A DNA stretch of 64,000 bases, from positions 1 to 64,000 of the forward strand of contig NZ_QURN01000016.1 of NCBI RefSeq assembly GCF_003403035.1, in the 5' to 3' direction. The DNA is from Mesorhizobium denitrificans. GTDB lineage: Bacteria > Pseudomonadota > Alphaproteobacteria > Rhizobiales > Rhizobiaceae. This document shows positions 19,052-26,742 of the stretch, piece after piece; position 1 is the stretch's first letter; each line of letters begins with the position of its first letter. The notes beneath the pieces are model-generated. The model worked only from the letters and a program-made list of their open reading frames with translations. It was not told where the DNA came from and did not search any database. Both the position numbers and the translations under genes were made by a program.

Positions 19052-19525
19052 TTATCGCGCGAGCACGAGCGCCCAATAGCGGCGCTTTCCATCCGCTGCG
19101 GGCGCTGAGGCCAGCCCATATCGTGTGTATGTCGCGTTGAGGATGTTGCGCCGGTGTGGTGGCGAATTCATCCAGCGGCGAAACAATTCGTCCGTACCAA
19201 GTGCGCCGTAAGCGATGTTCTCCGCTGCGCCGCCACCAGTCTCAACACCCGCCATCCGTTTGCCAAATGACCCGCCCGCTCTGGTCGTGTGGTTCATAGC
19301 GCCGGATTTCGCCATGCTCGCAGCCTGATACGCTGCCGCCTTGGTCAGTTCGGCATCGCTGCTAAGTGGCGACAATCCGTTTTGCGCACGGATCTCGGGC
19401 AGGGAGGTTGGGCCGCTATAGCTTTCACCCGCCGGACCGCCCGCGCATCCCGCCAGTGCCGCTGTCAGCGCAAGACCCGCTAGAGCATTAGCCAAAGATG
19501 CTGGAAATATTTGATTCTGAGCCAT
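19052..19525 (-). CDS. CAP-domain (SCP/PR-1-like) lipoprotein
   Basis: A 157-residue protein with a lipoprotein signal peptide: hydrophobic ALAGLALTAALAGC, where LAGC is the lipobox, so the mature protein should be lipid-anchored in the envelope. The rest is a compact CAP domain (LPEIRAQNGLSPLSSD, AAYQAASMAKSGAMNHTT with the conserved His, AENIAYG, WMNSPPHRRNILN with the second His, and YWALVLA). Function of bacterial CAP proteins is generally unknown. The start at 19525 places the signal peptide properly; the frame is open to 19630. Confidence 0.87.
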   Translation of the reverse strand: MAQNQIFPASLANALAGLALTAALAGCAGGPAGESYSGPTSLPEIRAQNGLSPLSSDAELTKAAAYQAASMAKSGAMNHTTRAGGSFGKRMAGVETGGGAAENIAYGALGTDELFRRWMNSPPHRRNILNATYTRYGLASAPAADGKRRYWALVLAR

Positions 19526-19665
19526 TTGCCGCCCTTGGCTGGAAAACATGGCAATTTGCTGGTCAACTGCGGCGAGATGGGAGTGCTGAATCTGCGCTAA
19601 GCGCTTGCAAGAACGTGCGCGCAAAGTCATAAGGCGGAGAGGCTTATAATAGGCCGGGGAAAGCG

Positions 19666-20064
19666 ATGAAAACCTTCTTCACCCAGTTCTTCACATGGTG
19701 GAACGGACAGACCTTGAACACACGTTTCCACACTTGGCGCTTCGGCACCAAGGTGGGTGAGGATTCTCAAGGCAATGTCTACTACGAAGGCGGCAAGGAT
19801 TCCGAAGGTCGTACGCGTCGTTGGGTGATCTATAACGGCGTTTCCGAAGCATCGCGCATTCCTCCCGGTTGGCATGGCTGGATTCATCACCGCGTTGATA
19901 TTCCGCCCGTCGATGAAACCTACACGCCACGCGAGTGGCAAAAGCCGCATTTGCCGAACCTGACCGGAACGCCGGAGGCATATCGCCCGAAAGGCTCGAT
20001 TCTGGGCACCGGCCATCGTCCACAAGTCACAGGCGATTACGACGCCTGGACGCCCGGCGGATGA
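19666..20064 (+). CDS. NADH:ubiquinone oxidoreductase NDUFA12 (17.2 kDa)-like subunit
   Basis: A 132-residue homologue of the mitochondrial Complex I accessory subunit NDUFA12, found in alphaproteobacterial Complex I. Typical segments are VGEDSQGNVYYEGG, RRWVIYNG, ASRIPPGWHGWIHH and LPNLTGTPEAYRP. It sits away from the nuo operon, as is usual. The next gene encodes a DUF2155 protein, a conserved pairing in this group. Confidence 0.93.
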   Translation: MKTFFTQFFTWWNGQTLNTRFHTWRFGTKVGEDSQGNVYYEGGKDSEGRTRRWVIYNGVSEASRIPPGWHGWIHHRVDIPPVDETYTPREWQKPHLPNLTGTPEAYRPKGSILGTGHRPQVTGDYDAWTPGG

Positions 20065-20146
20065 AGCATTCGGCTGTCATGCGTTTTCCGCCACAATTGA
20101 AAGCTAGTCCGTTGCGCGATTGTTTGCTTCGGGCGAGCTTATTCGC

Positions 20147-20866
20147 ATGATCGTGAAACTACGAAAGAGCGCCCTCGTGGGTGCGGCTTCCGCCATCGCC
20201 ATTGCAATTTTGGCGAGTGGCTTTGCGCGCGCTCAGGATGGTGTGGACCAGCTTCCGCCCATCGATGCGTTTCCGCCTATCGACGCGCAGGACTTGCCGC
20301 CTGTTCCGACGGAGGAATTGCCGCCGCCCTCGCCACCGCAGGAATTGCCCCTGCCGGGACAGGAGCCTATGCCCGCACAGGCCGAGCCGGATTGGCTTAA
20401 CCCCGATGTGCAGGGTGAACCTTTGCCGCCGCCGGAGCAGCCAGCGGAGGCCCTTCCTCAGCCGCGATCTAAACCCAATAAGGCGGTCGAAGAGATCGTT
20501 GCTGAACAGGAAAAGAAGGTTGAGCGCGTGACCAATCCCGTGGCCGAGTTTGCCGGTCTGGACAAAATCACGGGCCGAATCACAAGCTTTGATGTCTACA
20601 TCAATGAAACCGTGCAGTTCGGCGCGCTACAGGTTACGCCAAAGGTCTGCTATTCGCGGCCCGATGCGGAAGAGCCAAAGACCGACTCATTCGTTGAGGT
20701 CGATGAGATCACGCTGGACAGAAAAATCCGGCGGATTTTCACTGGCTGGATGTTTGCGGAAAGCCCCGGCATCAGCGCGGTTGAGCACGCCGTTTATGAC
20801 GTGTGGCTCAAAGCCTGCAAGCAGAAGTCGAATGTTCCGCCGCCGGAGCAGGCCAAGTCGAACTAG
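20147..20866 (+). CDS. DUF2155 domain protein with proline-rich region, secreted
   Basis: A 239-residue protein with an N-terminal signal peptide ([19 protein letters not shown]), then about 90 residues of proline/glutamate-rich low complexity (repeated LPP/PPP), then a C-terminal DUF2155 domain (about residues 145-225: [44 protein letters not shown]). Two conserved cysteines (CYSRP and LKACKQ) suggest a disulfide in the periplasm. Function unknown. Its end overlaps the convergent dinB stop by four bases. Confidence 0.88.
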   Translation: MIVKLRKSALVGAASAIAIAILASGFARAQDGVDQLPPIDAFPPIDAQDLPPVPTEELPPPSPPQELPLPGQEPMPAQAEPDWLNPDVQGEPLPPPEQPAEALPQPRSKPNKAVEEIVAEQEKKVERVTNPVAEFAGLDKITGRITSFDVYINETVQFGALQVTPKVCYSRPDAEEPKTDSFVEVDEITLDRKIRRIFTGWMFAESPGISAVEHAVYDVWLKACKQKSNVPPPEQAKSN

Positions 20867-22191
20867 AAATCGTCTTCGCGATCTGACGGCTGCTGCGGCT
20901 CGAAACGGCTGGATTGCCCAAACGTATAGCCAGTCTCAACAGCCTTCTTCCCGAACTTTTCGCGCAGAATGTCGATTGCTTCTTCCGCTTTCGCGCGCCG
21001 AGTGGCTTTCGTGTCGATCAGGTCCGGCGGATCGGCTTTTTCCGGCGTCGTCAGATCGTGTACGCCCACACCCAGCAACCTGAACCGCGTTCCATCCAGT
21101 TCTTTTTCCAGAAGCGGCATTGCCGTTTCAAAAATGCGGTCGGCCAGTCGGGTGGGGGCCGCAAGCTGCCTGTTGCGCGTCTTGATTTTGAAATCGCGTG
21201 TCTTAAGTTTCAGCACGACCGTGCGCCCGGCAATTTCGGCCTTTTTCAGCCGCGCTGAAACTTTTTCCGAAAGCGCACGCAATATGGGCGCGAGTTGGTC
21301 GCGCGTTGAAAGATCAGAATTGAACGTCGTTTCCGCCGAAACATTCTTTGCCGCGTGATCCGGGTGAACAGTTCGCTCATCCACTCCGCGCGCAAGGTGA
21401 TAGAGCCTGTTGCCCATTGAGCTATAGCGGCGCAGCAGATCGTTCAGTTCCATGCGCTGGATCTGCCCGATTGTTTTGATTCCATCCTGCTCCAGCGTGG
21501 CCGCAAACACGCGCCCAACCCCCCAGATCAGCGAAACCGGTTGGTCCTTGAGAAACTCTACGGCCTCAGCTTCGCCGATCACCGAAAATCCGCGCGGCTT
21601 GCGAAAATCCGACGCGACCTTCGCCAGGAACTTGCAGTAGGAAAGCCCCGCCGAAACGCTGACACCAATCTCTCGTTCAACAGCCAGCGCGAATCTCGCA
21701 AGCACAAGCGCGGGCGGTTCTCCGTGCAAGCGCTCCGTGCCCGACAAATCGAGAAACGCCTCATCGATGGAAATCGGCTCCACCAGCGGCGTCAAAGCCT
21801 GCATCATGGATCGAATCTCTCGCCCAACGCGAACATATTTCTCCATGTCCGGCTTCAGCACCACTGCGTCCGGGCAGGCTTCCAGCGCCTTGAACATCGG
21901 CATGGCTGAGCGCACGCCACGAATGCGCGCGATATAGCAAGCCGTCGAAACGACGCCGCGCTTTCCGCCGCCGATTATCAGCGGCTTGTCTTTCAATTCC
22001 GGATGGTCTCGCTTTTCAACCGAGGCATAAAACGCATCGCAATCAATGTGTGCCAAATGCAGCTGAAATAGTTCCGGGTGCCTCGTCGCGCGCGGACTTC
22101 CGCAATGATAACAACGGCCTGTCTCCCGCTTTTGAAGCGTCAGGCAATCTCGGCAGAAGCCGCGTTCCGAATCGGCAGTGGTGGTAGGCAT
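20863..22191 (-). CDS. dinB: Y-family DNA polymerase IV with N-terminal zinc-ribbon-like motif
   Basis: A 442-residue translesion polymerase. The core begins [16 protein letters not shown] (catalytic Asp) and has [12 protein letters not shown] (second catalytic acidic pair), [15 protein letters not shown], and the little-finger domain after [10 protein letters not shown]. Before the core, residues about 10-35 hold CRDC and CYHCG (C13, C16, C27, C30), a likely zinc-binding ribbon seen in one alphaproteobacterial DinB branch and absent from E. coli DinB. There is no clear ribosome site; the start is set at ATG 22191, but the frame is open to 22245. No SOS box was identified. Confidence 0.93.
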   Translation of the reverse strand: MPTTTADSERGFCRDCLTLQKRETGRCYHCGSPRATRHPELFQLHLAHIDCDAFYASVEKRDHPELKDKPLIIGGGKRGVVSTACYIARIRGVRSAMPMFKALEACPDAVVLKPDMEKYVRVGREIRSMMQALTPLVEPISIDEAFLDLSGTERLHGEPPALVLARFALAVEREIGVSVSAGLSYCKFLAKVASDFRKPRGFSVIGEAEAVEFLKDQPVSLIWGVGRVFAATLEQDGIKTIGQIQRMELNDLLRRYSSMGNRLYHLARGVDERTVHPDHAAKNVSAETTFNSDLSTRDQLAPILRALSEKVSARLKKAEIAGRTVVLKLKTRDFKIKTRNRQLAAPTRLADRIFETAMPLLEKELDGTRFRLLGVGVHDLTTPEKADPPDLIDTKATRRAKAEEAIDILREKFGKKAVETGYTFGQSSRFEPQQPSDREDDF

Positions 22192-22277
22192 CTTCGCCGC
22201 GCTCGCATCGTGAGAAATCATAGAGCAGGGCGCCATGGCCAACAAGACGCCGCCTTAGCCCTCCTGCCAGATCGCTG

Positions 22278-22577
22278 TCAGGTGGAGCGCTCATAGTCAT
22301 CATTGCCGAGCGGCAGGGACCGCAACGCCTTCACGACTTCGGTCGGTGGCACGGATGCATTTACGGAAAATGCGATCAACGTTGGTTCATGCGCGGCAAT
22401 GAATTGCAGCACTCCGGCCAGAAATCCCGGCTGCGCGGCCGCATGCCTTATGTCGGAAGCTTCAATTCCGGTGATGGCCAGAAATCGGTTCAGCAAAACG
22501 GGGTCGCTTGCAATAAAGCCCAGCGCATTAATAGCGATTTGCTCGGCGGTTTCTGTGCTTCGGGGCGAAAAAGACAT
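22278..22577 (-). CDS. DUF3572 family protein
   Basis: A 99-residue small soluble helical protein matching the alphaproteobacterial DUF3572 pattern (AEQIAINALGFIASDP, LNRFLAITGI, FLAGVLQFIAAHEP). Function unknown. It is divergent from divK, an arrangement common in Hyphomicrobiales, and precedes dinB on the minus strand by 32-86 bases. Confidence 0.85.
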   Translation of the reverse strand: MSFSPRSTETAEQIAINALGFIASDPVLLNRFLAITGIEASDIRHAAAQPGFLAGVLQFIAAHEPTLIAFSVNASVPPTEVVKALRSLPLGNDDYERST

Positions 22578-22742
22578 GAATCATCCAGATTCGAAAAAAG
22601 AATTCAGCCCTATATTGGCAGATTTCAATGGGCAATTACCTATTCGTCAATGTTCTCAAGCTAGCGTCCGACCGGGTTGTGCCAAGGGGCCGGACAATTA
22701 TGATTGGATGGATTCCCGCAACTGGCAATGGGCGAAACGGCA

Positions 22743-23114
22743 ATGCCTAAGAAAGTTATGATCGTCGAGGATAACGAGCTGAACATGAAGCTCTTCCGCG
22801 ACCTGATCGAAGCGAGCGGCTATGAAACGGTGCGCACCCGCAATGGGTTGGATGCGCTCGATCTCGCGCGCCGGCACAGTCCCGATCTTATCTTGATGGA
22901 CATTCAGCTTCCGGAGGTTTCGGGGTTGGACGTAATCCGCTGGCTGAAGGAAGATGAGAATCTTCTGCATATTCCAATCATCGCGGTCACGGCCTTTGCC
23001 ATGAAGGGCGATGAGGAACGGATAAGGCAGGGCGGCTGCGAAGCCTATATTTCCAAGCCAATATCGGTTCCGCGGTTCATTGAAACGATCAAATCCTATT
23101 TGGGTGATGCCTGA
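22743..23114 (+). CDS. divK: Single-domain response regulator DivK
   Basis: A 123-residue receiver domain. Acidic pocket E9/D10, phospho-acceptor D53 in [10 protein letters not shown], and K in YISKPISV are in the expected places. DivK is controlled by the PleC/DivJ kinases and acts on DivL-CckA, so it links to cckA elsewhere in this window. The start ATG at 22743 is fixed by family length. Three GANTC sites lie in the upstream region. Confidence 0.95.
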   Translation: MPKKVMIVEDNELNMKLFRDLIEASGYETVRTRNGLDALDLARRHSPDLILMDIQLPEVSGLDVIRWLKEDENLLHIPIIAVTAFAMKGDEERIRQGGCEAYISKPISVPRFIETIKSYLGDA

Positions 23115-23138
23115 TGTTGTGTCCGCGAGAGTGACCAT

Positions 23139-24506
23139 ATGAGCGCACGCGTTCTTGTTGTTGATGATGTTCCGGCCAATGTGAAACTGCTCGAAGCTCG
23201 GCTGACGGCTGAATATTTCGAGGTTTTGACGGCTGCCGATGGTTTTGAGGCATTGGAAATCTGTGACCGGGACGCAATCGACATTGTCCTGCTCGATGTA
23301 ATGATGCCCGGCATGGATGGCCTTGAGGTCTGCCGTCGTCTCAAGAGTGATCCTGGCACGTCCCACATCCCAATCGTGATGGTGACGGCCTTGGATCGAG
23401 CGTCGGACCGAGTTGCCGGGTTGGAAGCCGGCGCTGATGATTTTCTGACCAAGCCGGTTAAGGATTTGCAGTTGCTTTCGCGCGTCCGCAGTCTGGTGCG
23501 CCTCAAGTCGCTGACCGATGAACTGCGATTGCGCGCTGCGACCACGCGAAGCATCGGCATTCAGGAGATGCTTGGCCGTAGGCTGCCCGAAATCGAGGAG
23601 TTGCCGCACGTACTGCTGATCGATGAAAATCCCGCATCCGCAGAGCGTACCGCGACGATGCTGAACAAGGTCTGCGAAATGGATACCGCGAGCGGCGCCA
23701 ATGAGGGCGTTTTTCTCGCCATGGATCGCACGCCAGATTGCGTTCTGATTTCCACGCGAGCGAGCGAGTTTGACCCGCTCCGACTTTGTTCGCAGTTGCA
23801 GTCGTTCGACCGCACGCGTTACGTGCCTATCATCCTGATCGCCGATGAGGGGGAAGAAGCTCGCGTTATGCGCGCCTTCGAGCTCGGCGTGAATGATTAC
23901 GTAACGCGTCCGATCGACAGGCAGGAGCTAACCGCGCGCATCCGCACCCAGGTCCGGCGCAAGCTTTACAACGATCATCTTCGCATGAGCGTGGCGGAAA
24001 CGATCGAGATGGCCGTCATTGACGGCCTCACCGGTTTGCACAATCGCAGGTATCTGGACAGCCACATTGAAACGCTTTTTCAGCGTGCAGTCACGCGGCG
24101 TCGGCCCTTGTCCATCATGATAACGGACCTTGACCGCTTCAAGGGTATCAACGACACCCACGGGCATGACGGCGGCGATCAGGTGCTCAAGGAGTTTGCC
24201 CGGCGCATTCGCGCAAATGTTCGCGGCATCGATCTTGTCTGCAGGTTTGGCGGCGAGGAATTCGTCGTCATTATGCCGGACACCGAGTCGGCGCTCGCGC
24301 AACGAGTCGCCGAGCGTGTCCGGCACGACATCGAGAAAGAGCCGTTTCAGGTTGCGGGCAATGCGGTGCCGGTAACGGTCAGCATCGGGGTCGCCTCTGT
24401 TGACTACGGCGCGGACAGCGTATCGGCGCTCATGCGTCGTGCTGATGCAGCTCTCTACCAGGCCAAAAACAGCGGCCGAAATCGCGTCGTCGCGCCCGCC
24501 GCCTGA
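23139..24506 (+). CDS. pleD: Response regulator diguanylate cyclase PleD
   Basis: A 455-residue protein that makes cyclic di-GMP when phosphorylated. Receiver 1 has D53 in VLLDVMMPGMDG. Receiver 2 (about residues 155-275) has CVLISTRASE in place of the phospho-Asp, as in the degenerate second receiver of Caulobacter PleD, which serves dimerisation. The GGDEF domain carries GGEEF at residues 371-375 and an inhibitory-site RxxD (RGID, 362-365) just before it, so feedback inhibition by product is expected. It begins 24 bases after divK, so the pair is one operon. Confidence 0.96.
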   Translation: MSARVLVVDDVPANVKLLEARLTAEYFEVLTAADGFEALEICDRDAIDIVLLDVMMPGMDGLEVCRRLKSDPGTSHIPIVMVTALDRASDRVAGLEAGADDFLTKPVKDLQLLSRVRSLVRLKSLTDELRLRAATTRSIGIQEMLGRRLPEIEELPHVLLIDENPASAERTATMLNKVCEMDTASGANEGVFLAMDRTPDCVLISTRASEFDPLRLCSQLQSFDRTRYVPIILIADEGEEARVMRAFELGVNDYVTRPIDRQELTARIRTQVRRKLYNDHLRMSVAETIEMAVIDGLTGLHNRRYLDSHIETLFQRAVTRRRPLSIMITDLDRFKGINDTHGHDGGDQVLKEFARRIRANVRGIDLVCRFGGEEFVVIMPDTESALAQRVAERVRHDIEKEPFQVAGNAVPVTVSIGVASVDYGADSVSALMRRADAALYQAKNSGRNRVVAPAA

Positions 24507-24603
24507 GCGGGTAACTTTGTTCATTTACGTTAATGAGCGATCACGCTGGCGTGTGGTTAAGAAATCGTTGATTTCTAATGCGGATTAAACAAGGATAATT
24601 TCC

Positions 24604-24632
24604 GCAAGGACAATATAATTTAATATCCTTGC
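24604..24632. repeat. AT-rich inverted repeat downstream of pleD
   Basis: GCAAGGA (24604-24610) and TCCTTGC (24626-24632) are perfect 7-bp arms around a 15-base AT-only-rich centre that contains TATAAT (24614-24619). It could be a weak terminator of pleD, an operator, or a promoter element for the structured region that follows. Confidence 0.45.
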
Positions 24633-24633
24633 A

Positions 24634-24731
24634 CCCCATGGCTCAGGTCCGCCGCATCTCCTGACGAGTGGGGTTTGCCGGTCGGCGCTGGCGAAAGTGG
24701 CCTCCTCGTTCCGCTGTCAGCACCGGCCGGC
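24634..24731. ncRNA. Highly structured intergenic region (candidate structured RNA)
   Basis: Two successive hairpins fill the gap between pleD and the last transferase gene. Hairpin 1 (24634-24673) has CCCCA/TGGGG and TCAGG/CCTGA stems separated by a 4x4 internal loop. Hairpin 2 has 14-base arms (24677-24690 with 24718-24731; 12 Watson-Crick pairs, one wobble, one mismatch) around a 27-base loop; on the plus strand this loop shows CCTCCTC, an anti-Shine-Dalgarno-like word. A TATAAT lies just upstream on the plus strand, but no -35 was found and there is no T tail. Read on the minus strand it would be the 3' UTR of the transferase operon. No known RNA family was recognised. Confidence 0.35.
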
Positions 24732-24740
24732 ACCCTCTGA

Positions 24741-26729
24741 TCAGTCAAGCTGAAGAACGGGTGCCCGTAAATGTTCGGGCAAATTGTGGTTGCGGGCAAT
24801 TTGACGATAGAGCCGCTCAATATCGCGCGTGAACTGCTGCGTATTGAACAAAGGCGAATCTGCACGTGCCTGATCCAGCAGTGCTTTCAAAGTCGAATGA
24901 CGCTTGGCATCCGTCGCCAGTTCGAATGCCAGTTTGAAATAGTCCTCATAATTATCCGTGATGAGTTCCGGGAAGCCATGCGTGGTAAGCAGGCTTGCCG
25001 CTACCCGGCTGGCGAATGTTTCGCCCTTGCGCGTGATCAGCGGAACACCCGCCCACAGTGCATCACTGCCGGTTGTATGAGATGTATATGGAAACGTATC
25101 CAGTGCGAGATCGGCAAGGCGCATGCGCGCCAGATGCTTGGCGTGTGGCGTTGCTGGCGAGAAAATAACCCTGTCGCGACTAGTGCCTCGCTTTTCGAGT
25201 TCCTTGACGATGTTGTCGCGCACCAGATCAATGCGCTGATCCAGCAGCCAAAGTACGCTTCCTGGAACGCAGTTTATCAGTCGCGCCCAAACATCGAATG
25301 TTTCCGGATTAAATTTGAATGGCTGGTTGAAACTGCAGAACACGAAGCCTTCGTCAGGCAAACCAGCTTCCGCTCTGCTTGGCGGTGCCGGTAACGCGAA
25401 TCTGCGGTCATTTGGCTGATAGCAATGGGGCATCAGCGCGAGACGCTCGCTGAAATGAGGCGCACATTCCGGCGGCGTGATCGTCGGATCCGAGATCACA
25501 TAGTCCGCAAGCCGCGGATGCCCAAGCGTACCCGGATAGCCGAGCCAGCTAATAATTACGGGCGCTGGCCTTCTGCCGGTTATCCCGAGCCGCGCCCCAT
25601 CGGTAAATCCCTTTAGCTCGACTACAATATCAATCTGCCGCTCAAATATTACCTGCGCGGCCTGTTCATCGGTTGCTTCGGAAATGTCTATGACGGGGAC
25701 GTCGAGCGCCCGCAAGCGCTTCGAGTATTCGTCATCTTTTACGTGACCGTAGGAAAAGATGAAAACCTCAAGCGCGCTTGAATCGTGCTGTTCCAAAACG
25801 CCGAGCAGCAAAAACAGCGTGGCGTGGTTGTGAAAATCCGACGAAAGATAGCCGATTTTCAGCCGCGCCCCGTCGGTGCCAATCTGGCGATAGCCGCACA
25901 TTGGCGGAAGCTGCAATGTGCGAATTGCGTAAGCGCCGTGCCGCAAAGCTGCCTGCTTCTCCAACACCGGCGTCATTCCCGGCATCCCGATCGAGCGAAA
26001 AGGCGGCAGCGACGGTCTGAATTCCGGAGAATCAATCGTTTGAAGATATTTCTCATCGACCTCAGCGAGATCGTCCCAACTCAGTGTCCTGCGCTTGTCG
26101 AACTGAAGTTGTCCCCAAAACTCCGCTGTTTTGCTGACCTCCATCGCCTCTTTAAACCGGCCAAGTTCAATCAATGATTCGGCGAGCAAGCCGCGCAGCT
26201 TGTTTAGCGATGGGTCAAGCGACAGCGCCCTTTCCAGCGCCGTTACAGCTTCCGCGAAGCGTCGCCGCTCGAACAGGGACATTCCCAAATTGGCAAAGCC
26301 AACACTAAATTGCGGCTGTAACTCCGTCGATTTGCGAAACAGGTTGATGGCTTCTTCGTGTCGATCCAGGTTCAGATAGATATTCGCGAGATTGTTGCAG
26401 GTCGCAATTGAATTCGGATCCAGCCGGAGTGAGTTGCCATACGCGACTGCGGCACCTTCAAATTTGAGCGCCTTGGAAAGAACGAGACCCAGCGAAAAAT
26501 GAAAGTCGGCGTTATCTTCAATAGAAAGCGCATTTCGGATCGACTGTTCGGCGTCGCCAAGCTTGTTTTGAAAGTAGTGGCTCATGCCCAGCAAGTCATG
26601 GGCTCTTGCATTCCGTGGATCCAATTGAATCGCTGTCTGCAAAAGCTGTTCTGCGCGAGGCCAATCGCCTGCGTTGCAGGCGGCGACAGCCGATGCAAAT
26701 GCTTGCGCGCGATCAGTATAAATATTCAT
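24741..26729 (-). CDS. TPR-GT41 (O-GlcNAc transferase-like) protein, fifth of five
   Basis: A 662-residue cytosolic protein. About six TPR repeats (residues 7-205, e.g. CNNLANIYLNLDRHEEAINL) lead into a conserved linker (WGQLQF...SWDDLAEVD) and a two-lobed GT41 domain (about 290-650). Residues corresponding to human OGT H498, K842, H920 and D925 appear as H302 (DFHNHAT), K472 (NQPFKFNPETFD), H551 and D556 (SHTTGSDALWAG). This family moves a sugar from a UDP-sugar to Ser/Thr or Asn of proteins. Last transcribed gene of a five-gene tandem array; only 13 bases separate it from the preceding gene. Confidence 0.9.
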   Translation of the reverse strand: MNIYTDRAQAFASAVAACNAGDWPRAEQLLQTAIQLDPRNARAHDLLGMSHYFQNKLGDAEQSIRNALSIEDNADFHFSLGLVLSKALKFEGAAVAYGNSLRLDPNSIATCNNLANIYLNLDRHEEAINLFRKSTELQPQFSVGFANLGMSLFERRRFAEAVTALERALSLDPSLNKLRGLLAESLIELGRFKEAMEVSKTAEFWGQLQFDKRRTLSWDDLAEVDEKYLQTIDSPEFRPSLPPFRSIGMPGMTPVLEKQAALRHGAYAIRTLQLPPMCGYRQIGTDGARLKIGYLSSDFHNHATLFLLLGVLEQHDSSALEVFIFSYGHVKDDEYSKRLRALDVPVIDISEATDEQAAQVIFERQIDIVVELKGFTDGARLGITGRRPAPVIISWLGYPGTLGHPRLADYVISDPTITPPECAPHFSERLALMPHCYQPNDRRFALPAPPSRAEAGLPDEGFVFCSFNQPFKFNPETFDVWARLINCVPGSVLWLLDQRIDLVRDNIVKELEKRGTSRDRVIFSPATPHAKHLARMRLADLALDTFPYTSHTTGSDALWAGVPLITRKGETFASRVAASLLTTHGFPELITDNYEDYFKLAFELATDAKRHSTLKALLDQARADSPLFNTQQFTRDIERLYRQIARNHNLPEHLRAPVLQLD

Positions 26730-26742
26730 TCTTGGCCGCCGC

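Noticed and set aside
22698-23609. Long minus-strand frame (303 codons) opposite divK/pleD
   Set aside because: It lies antisense to divK and pleD, whose domains and residues are fully conserved; it is a codon-bias shadow.
24634-24673. Possible SRP RNA (CAGGTCCG near 24644)
   Set aside because: The GGAA tetraloop and the symmetric-loop AGCA motif of SRP domain IV are missing, and the flanks do not match.
24661-24700. Hammerhead-like core (CTGACGAG at 24661-24668 and GAAA at 24693-24696)
   Set aside because: The bases between them do not form the required stem II, and no cleavage-site stem is present.
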